Shown: piece after piece, positions 25,539 through 34,400 of the stretch | Numbering within the stretch: the first letter of the stretch is position 1 | How the letters are laid out: every line of letters starts with the position of its first letter | Assembly (NCBI GenBank): GCA_025370845.1 | Contig: JAMXFF010000003.1 | Coordinates: forward strand, 73,581-137,580 | From: Laspinema palackyanum D2a | GTDB lineage: Bacteria > Cyanobacteriota > Cyanobacteriia > Cyanobacteriales > Laspinemataceae | Reading direction: 5' to 3' | Length of the DNA stretch: 64,000 nucleotides | Notes under the pieces: model-generated | What the model was told of the DNA's origin: nothing | Seen by the model: only the letters and a program-made list of their open reading frames with translations | The model's database searches: none | Program-made: the position numbers and the translations under genes

Positions 25539-26492
25539 TTGCATCAAAGCCAAGACAGCTTGATTTTGAATAGGTTGAAAAATTCCAATATTTTACTTTC
25601 TCAAAATAAACAACCAATGAATATAGTTTGGTTGCCAAGAGATGAGCGAGTGAATCCATGCCATCAGGTATCGGCTCATTTGACGATTGCAGTTTTTCCG
25701 GATCTTCAGAGAAAACAAAGCATTCGGATTCTACCGGAACTGTACTATGATGACCCTAAAGAGGCGGAAATCGCTCTAATACCTCTAGTAGAAGACACCT
25801 GTTCGGAGGCGATCGCAAAGTTTCCGGAGGTTTTACATGGGTTAGTTAAGTATGTAACAACTAACAAATTAAGAGCGCTTCATAAAGGCATCAATCCTGT
25901 AGAACTGACAATTTATTTGTTTCTACCTGTTGAGTTCTTAGGTTACTCATTAAAATATTGGTGTAGTGAATCAAGTAAGCTCGCTACAAGCTATCCCGTT
26001 GTTGTAGGATGTTCAGATCGGTTTAACCCTGATCGTGACGATTCATGGAGGTTGCATAATCAACTAAAAAAGGGATGGGAACGGCTATCTAAGTCTGCAA
26101 CAGCACTTCGTCAGGTGAAGTGGATTCAACCGGATGAATCGTTTAATGGTGACCTGGAACGCTATGCCGGACTGCAATGCTTTGGTCACTGGCTAAAATC
26201 AGGGGAAAAATATCTCGATCGCTGGGAAAAACTCGTCGAGTCTGGGATTCCCCTAGCATTGTGGATGTGCGAAGTAGAAGCTGACCGAGAGGCGATCGCC
26301 CAAACCTTTAACTCGCTCACGGATTGCAATGTCTCAGAATTTTTGCAGCGTGTTCGGCAAGAGCGTCGGCAACCCTCAATATCGGTAGCCAATTCCGGTT
26401 ATCATCTGGGTGTCTTCTATGAAGATCCCAACTACGTGCCGACCGTTCCTCCCCAGGACGAGGATGAACCGTTTTTTTCCTGGCCGCAATGA
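25539..26492 (+). CDS. VMAP-C-domain-like protein (vWA-MoxR associated), start uncertain
   Basis: The predicted 317 residues from a TTG. The body looks like the C-terminal domain of vWA-MoxR associated proteins: an alpha/beta region with LTIYLFLPVEFLGYSLKYW and PVVVGCSDRFN, the LALWMCEVEADREAIA helix, and the ending GYHLGVFYEDPNYVP. In such ternary systems this protein links a MoxR ATPase to a vWA protein. The same frame stays open upstream to at least 25395 and encodes coil-like residues (DLIEELKTWKEKHEDLQRKI), but holds no ATG or GTG. At 25395 it reads GTT where copy A has GTG. The gene may therefore have lost its original start. Full-length relatives usually have another N-terminal domain. 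The MoxR gene follows after 16 bp. Confidence 0.7.
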   Translation: MHQSQDSLILNRLKNSNILLSQNKQPMNIVWLPRDERVNPCHQVSAHLTIAVFPDLQRKQSIRILPELYYDDPKEAEIALIPLVEDTCSEAIAKFPEVLHGLVKYVTTNKLRALHKGINPVELTIYLFLPVEFLGYSLKYWCSESSKLATSYPVVVGCSDRFNPDRDDSWRLHNQLKKGWERLSKSATALRQVKWIQPDESFNGDLERYAGLQCFGHWLKSGEKYLDRWEKLVESGIPLALWMCEVEADREAIAQTFNSLTDCNVSEFLQRVRQERRQPSISVANSGYHLGVFYEDPNYVPTVPPQDEDEPFFSWPQ

Positions 26493-26508
26493 AGATTGGA
26501 GACAGAAC

Positions 26509-27570
26509 ATGACACAGAAGCGATGGAAACTCTTTTTGGGGAATGGTCAATCTGAACCACTGACAACAATGCCAGAACCTCCTGCATGGCGACGGTTTAT
26601 GTCGGCTCAGGATTTTGAGACCCACCGCGAGAAAAGCCAAGAACGCTGGCAGAAGATCCAGGAGTTAGCAGAAGCGGATAACCGAAGTAAGGAACGGGGT
26701 AAAAGTTTCTTCCTAGAGGATAGCTATACCGATGTCTTTAATGCAATCAATGCGGCGATTTACCTGCGAAGACCGCTGCTGGTAACGGGGAAACCCGGTG
26801 CAGGTAAAACCTCCCTGGCCTATGCGGTCGCGCAGGAGTTAAAATTAGGGGCAGTGCTGTCTTGGTCGGTGACGGCGCGATCAACTTTGGAAGAGGCGCT
26901 TTATCGTTACGATGCGATCGCCCGCTTGCAAGATGCCCAATTTAAGCAGGAAAAGCCCATCATCGGCGACTATATCCGCCTGGGTCCAGTGGGGACTGCC
27001 TTTTTACCCTCCCATCTCCCTCGGGTGCTGCTCATTGATGAAATTGATAAATGTGACATCAATTTACCGAACGACTTACTGGAACTGTTTGAAGAAGGTC
27101 GTTATGAAATTCCCGAACTTGTACGCCTCAAAGATCAAGCGACTGAGGTGGAAGTGGGAACTGCCGATCGCGATCTACCGGCTACCCTGTACAGTGGTCG
27201 CGTCTTTTGTTACGAGTTTCCCTTCGTTGTCATGACTAGCAACGGGGAACGAGACTTTCCCCCGGCCTTTCTGCGGCGTTGTCTGCGACTGAGAATGCCG
27301 GACCCCAGCCAAAATCAAGCCGTTTTGGAACGGATTGTGGAAGCGCATCTGAAACCAGGCCAAAATGAGGAGAACTGGGGGAGACTTCAGGACGAGATTA
27401 AGGAATTAGTCCAGCAATTTGTGGCTAAAGGAGCAGGGGAAACCGCTGATATTGCCACCGACCAACTGCTGAATGCGGTTTACTTGTTGACCGCAGAGGT
27501 CAAACCCGAAAGCATCGATCGCGACAGTTTGACGGAATTATTGTTAAAAGGACTCAGCGAGGAGAACTAA
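26509..27570 (+). CDS. MoxR-type AAA+ ATPase
   Basis: A 353-residue AAA+ ATPase from the ATG at 26509, which has GGAGA 6 nt upstream; the frame stays open further upstream but overlaps the VMAP-like gene. Walker A is TGKPGAGKTSLAYAVA (Lys100), Walker B is RVLLIDEIDKCD, sensor 1 is VMTSNGERDFP and the arginine finger region is FLRRCLRLRMP. This is the MoxR branch, which works as a chaperone-like remodeller together with vWA proteins. Its neighbours, a VMAP-like gene upstream and a vWA gene directly downstream, are the expected partners. The three are probably one operon. It is cytoplasmic. Confidence 0.92.
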   Translation: MTQKRWKLFLGNGQSEPLTTMPEPPAWRRFMSAQDFETHREKSQERWQKIQELAEADNRSKERGKSFFLEDSYTDVFNAINAAIYLRRPLLVTGKPGAGKTSLAYAVAQELKLGAVLSWSVTARSTLEEALYRYDAIARLQDAQFKQEKPIIGDYIRLGPVGTAFLPSHLPRVLLIDEIDKCDINLPNDLLELFEEGRYEIPELVRLKDQATEVEVGTADRDLPATLYSGRVFCYEFPFVVMTSNGERDFPPAFLRRCLRLRMPDPSQNQAVLERIVEAHLKPGQNEENWGRLQDEIKELVQQFVAKGAGETADIATDQLLNAVYLLTAEVKPESIDRDSLTELLLKGLSEEN

Positions 27571-27644
27571 CTATCGAACCGGCAACTCGACGACTCATCT
27601 CTACACTCGCTCAGTCTGGACTGACGGGAACCGAAATCGCAGAA

Positions 27645-30600
27645 GTGATTTGGCTGGCCCTTCAGGAGCGAGTAGATAGTGATGGCGTTTCGAGTGACGT
27701 TCCCTTTGAGGAGGTGATAGAGACGCCCTCCAGTCCGTCAAAGCCGGTGAGCGAGCCAATTCTGCCATCGGAACCCCCACTACCAGCAGAACGACAAGCT
27801 GATATTGTCCCGGAACTCCCTAAACCCTCATCCTCTCTATCCCTGCCTGAACACTATCGACCGATTCCCGTTCCCGATCCACCTGCCATTCCCGATACCC
27901 TACAACAAGCGCGAGCCTTACGACTCCTGGCACGTTCGGTTCCAGTGGGTGTGGCACAGATACTCGATGAAGCGGCGACAGTCGATCGGATTGCGGATAC
28001 CGGAGTATGGCAACTCGTCCTTAAACTGAAAATGGAGCTATGGTTGGACGTGGCGCTGGTTTACGATTTGAGTCCATCGATGTCTCTGTGGGGGCGATTT
28101 GGCAAGGACTTACGGCAGCTATTGTCACGGTATGGCGAATTTCGGGATTTGCGGGAATGGAGACTTGAGTATGACTCCTCTGGAAAGGTTAGTTTGCGAT
28201 CGCGCAACGGAACCCGTCATAACCCTCGCGAACTGCTCACAGGCGATCGCCGTCGCCTGGTGGTAATCGTTAGCGATTGCGTGGCTCCTGCTTGGCATGA
28301 TGGCAAAATCCACGATTTCATAAAAGTCTGGACGGAAGAGTTACCCACTGTAGTCTTGCAGGTATTCCCAGAGCGATTGTGGCATCGCACAGCCTTAGCG
28401 CGGGCGATCGCGGTGGAATTCAGGGGACGACGAGCGGGACTCCCAAGCAACCAATTGATTCCCACAGCGCGTTCTTATTGGGATCGCCGTCGTATTTCAA
28501 GTAAAAACCGCCCTGAATCCCAAATTTATCTTCCCATTGTCACGATTGAACCCGAGTTTCTCCTTGATTTGGCGCAAGTTTTGGTGGGTGATCGCCGTGC
28601 CAGTGTTGCAGGAATTGTTTGGGATAAAAGCCATTGCTCTTTACCCGCGAATCGGAAACAGTTGCCCTCCAATACATCTAGGTCTAAACCGCGAGATCGG
28701 GTTGATACTTTTTTCCTGACGGCTTCTCCGACGGCGCGGGAATTAGGCGGGTTACTGGCAACTGCTCCTGTGATAACTTTGCCAATTATCCGCTTAATCC
28801 AGCGAGCAATATTACCTGAGTCGAGTTCCGTTCATGTGGCTGAAGTATTGATGAGCGGATTATTTAAATTGAGTAGCGACGAGAAACCAACGATTCAGAA
28901 TGCAGAACGGTTGCTGTATCAACCCATTGACGATGGCGTGCGCGATCGCCTCCTACAAACCGTCCCCTCTCTTGATGGGGTAATCATCATTGAACGGGTA
29001 TCCCGCTATATTGCTAAGGGGCTTGGAAAGTCGATGGCAGATTTTAAAGCCTTGCTTCGCGCTCCAAATCAAGACAGTAACACTCCAGGGGAAACCGCAT
29101 TTATCACCGCTTTCGCGACGGTGACGGCGAAGGTATTGCGAGGATTAGGGGATGAGTTTGCGGCGATCGCAGATAGTTTAGCTCCTCCATTACCGTCTCC
29201 TGACACTAAAACTCAACCCCTTAATTTCACCCTAGAAGATCGCGAGTATGAAGTTGCCAAAATTGTTGAATTCCTACCGTTGCACCCCTTCGATTATGAA
29301 CCGGCGATTATTACAGATATTCTGAAATTCTTGGACTTTGAGACGGCAGATCCGGAAGAATTTAGTGTTAATCCAAAGGTTTTTAATCGCGACGTTTATA
29401 TCCTGATCGAACAAAGCGTGTCAATGATTAGAAAAGATCAGGGTAAAGACAAAACTCGTTGGCAACTTATAGCTGAATATGTATCGGGTGATCTTCAAGA
29501 TCTGATGCGTGGTCGTAATGGTCGAAAGGTTTGTGACAAAGTTACTGTGTATTTTTTTGGTAGTCCAACACAAATTGGAAACTGTTATGAAATTGACCAA
29601 AGTTCTAATATTCTACGCAGCATATTTTATGAAAATCGTCCGCGTCACAAGACTTATATTGCAAAAACATTTGAAGCCTGTTTAGCCGAGCTAAGGCTAA
29701 CCCCTAAAACAGAATCTAATAAAAATGGCGCATTCATTATCATTTACACAGATGGAATGCTAGATGACCACTCTACTTTTGCGGAACAAATTCATCAGAT
29801 TGCCGAGGAACTACCCAATGCAGATGTTCTCAAAGTCATAATAATTGGGGTGGGAGATGATATTAAAAGTAATCCGGAACCCTTTCTAGACTTAGATTTT
29901 AATTTGACTAATAATAAGCATAACATTGTTATCTTCGATATGGCTGATGAAATGGAGGATATTATCGAGACTCTTGAGCGCCAATTGAGAGACGACAATA
30001 TCCAACATATAATTCCCGAGTGGGTTAAGCAAAATTACCCGGAATGGTTCGCTGAATATTCAAAATCTGTTAGGTCTAAGCAATCCCTTGAAAACCAGAT
30101 TTTTATCAGACGCTATACACGCAACGGGCAATATTTTTGCCAACCTTTAGGCAACAGTATCGGTTTAGAGATGGTACTCATCCCTGGTGGCACATTTCTA
30201 ATGGGTTCTCCTGACAATGAACTTGACAACTATGGCAGTGAGAAACCCCAGCATCCAGTGACAGTAGGTCAATTTTTCATAGGGAGATATCTCATCACCC
30301 AAGAACAGTGGCGAGTGGTGGCTAGTTATGAGAGTGTTGAGCGAAGACTAGAGCCAGAACCGTCCTATTTTAAAGGAAATCACCGTCCCGTTGAGAGAGT
30401 GAATTGGGATGACGCCATAGAGTTTTGTAAACGTCTCAGCGTGAAAACGGGAAGAACTTACCGACTCCCGACTGAAGCAGAGTGGGAATATGCCTGTCGC
30501 GCCGAAACTCAAACTCCATTTCACTTTGGTGAAACCATCACTGATGAATTGGCAAATTATAATGGAATAGCAATTTATGGCCGAGGTAAAATAGGAAAAG

Positions 30601-30890
30601 AGAGTAAAGAAACTACGGATGTCGGCAGTTTTCCACCCAATAATTTTGGATTGCACGATATGCATGGGAATGTTTGGGAGTGGTGCAAAGATGACTGGCA
30701 CGACAACTATGCGGGCGCACCAAATGATGGAAGTGCTTGGATTGGAAAAAATAGTACAACAACTGGACAGGTGGTACGCGGGGGTTCTTGGAATTTCCTT
30801 CCAAGGCTTTGCCGTTCTGCCTGTCGCGACGACATTCTACGGGGGTACCTCGACAATTATATTGGTTTTAGAGTCGTTTGCGAACCTTGA
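27645..30890 (+). CDS. vWA / SAV_2336-like protein fused to FGE-sulfatase domain
   Basis: A fusion of at least 1081 residues from GTG. Residues 1-90 are Pro-rich. A first vWA-like domain of the SAV_2336 type follows, with VYDLSPSMSLW (Asp141). A second vWA domain (about 580-800) has IEQSVSM with Glu589 in place of the usual metal-site Asp, THIA-like TYIAKTF and YTDGMLDD. The last 260 residues are FGE-sulfatase-like (LIPGGTFLMGS, TYRLPTEAEWEYACRA, NVWEWCKDDW, RGGSWNFLP, GFRVVC). The first FGE-oxidase Cys is absent (Phe). The frame extends upstream to overlap the MoxR gene end and reads EPATRRLISTLAQSGLTG, so the true start may be near 27573 (ATC, with GGAG 8 nt before). It is probably the effector or sensor arm of the MoxR system. 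Confidence 0.88.
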   Translation: MIWLALQERVDSDGVSSDVPFEEVIETPSSPSKPVSEPILPSEPPLPAERQADIVPELPKPSSSLSLPEHYRPIPVPDPPAIPDTLQQARALRLLARSVPVGVAQILDEAATVDRIADTGVWQLVLKLKMELWLDVALVYDLSPSMSLWGRFGKDLRQLLSRYGEFRDLREWRLEYDSSGKVSLRSRNGTRHNPRELLTGDRRRLVVIVSDCVAPAWHDGKIHDFIKVWTEELPTVVLQVFPERLWHRTALARAIAVEFRGRRAGLPSNQLIPTARSYWDRRRISSKNRPESQIYLPIVTIEPEFLLDLAQVLVGDRRASVAGIVWDKSHCSLPANRKQLPSNTSRSKPRDRVDTFFLTASPTARELGGLLATAPVITLPIIRLIQRAILPESSSVHVAEVLMSGLFKLSSDEKPTIQNAERLLYQPIDDGVRDRLLQTVPSLDGVIIIERVSRYIAKGLGKSMADFKALLRAPNQDSNTPGETAFITAFATVTAKVLRGLGDEFAAIADSLAPPLPSPDTKTQPLNFTLEDREYEVAKIVEFLPLHPFDYEPAIITDILKFLDFETADPEEFSVNPKVFNRDVYILIEQSVSMIRKDQGKDKTRWQLIAEYVSGDLQDLMRGRNGRKVCDKVTVYFFGSPTQIGNCYEIDQSSNILRSIFYENRPRHKTYIAKTFEACLAELRLTPKTESNKNGAFIIIYTDGMLDDHSTFAEQIHQIAEELPNADVLKVIIIGVGDDIKSNPEPFLDLDFNLTNNKHNIVIFDMADEMEDIIETLERQLRDDNIQHIIPEWVKQNYPEWFAEYSKSVRSKQSLENQIFIRRYTRNGQYFCQPLGNSIGLEMVLIPGGTFLMGSPDNELDNYGSEKPQHPVTVGQFFIGRYLITQEQWRVVASYESVERRLEPEPSYFKGNHRPVERVNWDDAIEFCKRLSVKTGRTYRLPTEAEWEYACRAETQTPFHFGETITDELANYNGIAIYGRGKIGKESKETTDVGSFPPNNFGLHDMHGNVWEWCKDDWHDNYAGAPNDGSAWIGKNSTTTGQVVRGGSWNFLPRLCRSACRDDILRGYLDNYIGFRVVCEP

Positions 30891-30958
30891 GCGCCCCTCC
30901 TAAATCCTTTCAACATGAACTTTTTGTAACTCTTAAACCCTTTGTCCTCCCCTTCTAC

Positions 30959-31101
30959 CTAGGGTGGAGTCCCCAATCAACAACGAAGCCCTAAATCCCC
31001 CTCCACCTCCGGTCCCCTCCCCTTGGCAAGGGGAGGGCTAGGGTGGGGTCCCCACTGAACAACGAAGCCCAAAATCTCCCGCTACCTCCGGTCCCACGCC
31101 C
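30959..31101. repeat. Two imperfect direct repeats with an intervening hairpin
   Basis: The units at 30959-31022 and 31038-31101 share ctagggtgg, gtcccca, aacaacgaagccc and ctacctccggtccc-like blocks. Between them CCCTCCCCTT (31015-31024) pairs with AAGGGGAGGG (31028-31037) across a 3-nt loop. This type of cctccccttg...caaggggagg repeat is common in bacterial intergenic DNA. Confidence 0.7.
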
Positions 31102-31348
31102 CTCATCCCCCAACCAAATCGCCCCTTGCCAACTGTTAAATTTTGTCAAAGAAACGCGAATTCCCCCTCAAACCCTGATTCCCTCGTGGGAAATGTCAAA
31201 AAACCATAGAAAACCGATCCGGCGCTTCAGAGTAGATCCGTTAGAATTTTCCTTAAGAACCGATACCCTAGCGTCTTTTTGACTCATAATCATCAGACCT
31301 AGGGTTGAATCCCTAAACCCAAACTCGCGGAACCTTTAACAGTCCCCT

Positions 31349-31443
31349 GTCATTTGTCATTTGTCCTCTGTCATTTGTCATTTGTTAAGGGACCAAGGAC
31401 CAACAACCAAGGACCAAGGACCAAGGACCAAGGACAAATGACC
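31349..31443. repeat. Short tandem heptamer repeats (gtcattt and ggaccaa)
   Basis: Runs of tgtcatt units are followed by ggaccaa units. The two halves are partly inverted: gtcatttgtcc on the left mirrors ggacaaatgac on the right. Heptamer arrays like this are typical cyanobacterial short tandem repeats. It lies 33 bp upstream of the gltB start, so it would be in the leader or promoter. Confidence 0.75.
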
Positions 31444-31475
31444 TCTGACCTGATTTTCCATCCTTAACGAGCGTT

Positions 31476-34400
31476 ATGAACCATCAAAAACTGCCACAAA
31501 AACAGGGACTCTATGACCCTCAGTTTGAACACGATGCCTGCGGTGTTGGCTTTATTGTTCATCAAAAAGGTCAAAAATCCCACTCCATCGTTGAACAGGC
31601 CCTGACCATTCTCCTCAATCTGGACCACCGGGGTGCTTGTGGTTGCGAAAATAATACGGGGGATGGTGCTGGAATCTTAATCCAAGTCCCGGATGCCTTC
31701 CTGAAAAAAGTTGCAGCAGCAGAAAACATCACCCTGCCAAATGCCGGTGAATATGGCGTCGGCAACATCTATTCTTCTCAGGACCCTGCCATTCGCCAGC
31801 AAAGTAGGCAGCAGTTTGAAAAAATTGTCGCCGAGGAAGGGCAAAAGGTTCTGGGATGGCGGGATGTGCCCACGGATCACTCCTCTTTGGGGAATACGGC
31901 GAAATCCAGCGAACCCTTTATTTCCCAGGTATTCATCCAACGCAGTGCCAATATTACCGATGATTTGGCCTTCGATCGCAAGCTGTATGTTATCCGCAAA
32001 CGGGCAGAACGGGAAATCCATATCAGTCAACTGGACTCGTTCTGGTATGTTTGTAGTCTCTCCTGCCGCACCCTAGTTTATAAAGGGATGTTAATGCCCG
32101 TCCAGGTGGGTGACTATTTCCCTGAACTCCATGATGAGACAATGGAGAGTGCTTTGGCCCTGGTGCATTCCCGCTTCAGTACCAACACTTTCCCCAGTTG
32201 GGAACGGTCCCACCCCTATCGCTACATTGCCCATAATGGGGAAATCAATACCTTGCGGGGCAATATCAACTGGATGCACGCCCGGGAGTCCCTGTTTGAG
32301 TCGGAACTCTTTGGCGAGGACCTGAAAAAGCTGCATCCGGTGATTGACTTAGAAGGCAGCGATTCGGCCATTTTTGATAATGCCTTGGAAATGCTGTTCC
32401 TGTCTGGACGGTCCTTGCCTCATGCGGTGATGATGATGATTCCCGAACCCTGGACCGCCCATGAGTCCATGAGTCCGGAGAAAAAGGCGTTCTACAAGTA
32501 CCATTCTTGCTTGATGGAACCCTGGGATGGTCCCGCCTCGATCGCCTTTACCGATGGCACCATGATGGGGGCAGTCCTCGATCGCAATGGTTTACGTCCC
32601 TCTCGCTATTACGTCACTAAGGATGATTTAGTGATTATGGCCTCAGAAGCAGGGGTGTTACCGATTGAACCAGAACGAGTTGCCTATAAGGGTCGCCTGC
32701 AACCGGGTCGGATGTTCCTGGTTGATATGAAACAGGGTCGGATTATTTCCGATGAAGAAATTAAAACCCAAATTGTCAATGAACATCCCTATCAACAGTG
32801 GATTGATGAGAATTTGGTCGCCCTTTCTCAACTGAAAGAGGCTCCCCAATTGCGGGAAATTGACCCGGTGCCGTTGATTCAGCGACAAATGGCCTTCGGG
32901 TACACTTTTGAGGAATTGCGCCTGTTGATGACGCCAATGGCGACCAATGGGGTGGAGGCGATCGGGTCGATGGGAACGGATACGCCTTTGGCGGTGTTAA
33001 GCGATCGCCCGAAATTGCTGTATGACTATTTCCAACAACTGTTTGCCCAAGTGACAAATCCCCCGATTGACTCGATTCGGGAGGAAATTGTCACTTCGGC
33101 AGAAACCACCATTGGGTCGGAACGAAATCTCCTCAAACCCACTCCGAAAAGCTGCAATTTAATTGAGTTAAAAACTCCAGTTCTCACCGATGAAGACTTG
33201 GCAAAACTCAAGGCAGTCAATGAAGGGGAGTTTAAATCCACAACCATTCCAATGTTATTTGACCCGACTACTGGGGTGAAGGGATTGGAAGCGGCCCTGG
33301 AAGCAATTTTTGCCCAGGCAACTCAGGCGATCGCCTCGGGTACGAATATCCTCATCCTCAGCGATCGCGGGATGAACAAGGACAAGACAGCGATTCCGGC
33401 ATTATTAGCAGTTGCCGGACTGCATCACCATCTGATTCGCGAAGGCACTCGCACCCAGGTGGGATTAGTCCTGGAATCGGGCGAACCTCGGGAAGTGCAT
33501 CACTTTGCCGCCTTGATTGGGTATGGTTGTGGGGCCATTAATCCTTATCTCGCCTTTGAAACCGTTGATGACATGATTCGCGAGAAATTACTCGTGAATG
33601 TGGAGTATAAAACCGCTGTCAAGAATTACATCAAAGCGGTGACGAAAGGGGTGGTGAAAATTGCCTCGAAGATTGGGATTTCGACAATTCAAAGCTATCG
33701 CGGTGCCCAGATTTTCGAGGCGATCGGGTTAAATCAGTCGGTGATTAGTCGGTACTTTACCTGGACTGCTTCCCGGATTGAAGGGGTGGATTTAGAGGCG
33801 ATCGCCCATGAAACCATCATGCGTCATTCTCACGCCTTCCCCGATCGCGATGCCAATGGTCATACTTTAGATGTTGGTGGCGAATACCAATGGCGCAAAG
33901 ATGGAGAAGCTCACTTATTGAGTCCGGAAATCATTCACGCCTTGCAACAAGCAACTCGTGAGGGCAATTACGAACTCTATAAGAAGTATGCCGCCAAAGT
34001 GAACGAGCAAAATCAGAAGTTCTTCACCTTGCGCGGATTGCTGGAGTTTAAGGCACAGGAACCGATTCCCTTAGAAGAAGTAGAACCGATTGAGAGCATC
34101 ATGAAACGGTTTAAAACCGGCGCGATGAGCTATGGTTCGATTTCCAAAGAGGCGCACGAATCCTTGGCGATCGCCATGAACCGAGTCGGTGGCAAATCCA
34201 ACACCGGCGAAGGTGGCGAGGACCCGGACCGTTATACCTGGACTAACGAACAAGGCGACTCCAAAAATAGTGCAATCAAGCAGGTTGCTTCCGGACGGTT
34301 TGGCGTTACTAGCTTGTATCTCTCTCAGGCGAAGGAACTTCAAATCAAAATGGCACAAGGTGCTAAACCCGGGGAAGGGGGACAATTACCGGGACTGAAA

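Larger units (their letters stand above)
30891..31475. other. Repeat-rich intergenic region upstream of gltB
   Basis: 585 bp without a gene. It holds two imperfect 64-bp direct repeats, a strong hairpin and a block of heptamer repeats (all listed separately). It probably contains the gltB promoter and leader. I saw no clear NtcA site (GTA-N8-TAC). Confidence 0.55.

Noticed and set aside
22950-30890. A complete diversity-generating retroelement in this locus
   Set aside because: No reverse transcriptase, accessory gene or template repeat is visible; only the target-like ends remain as a hypothesis.
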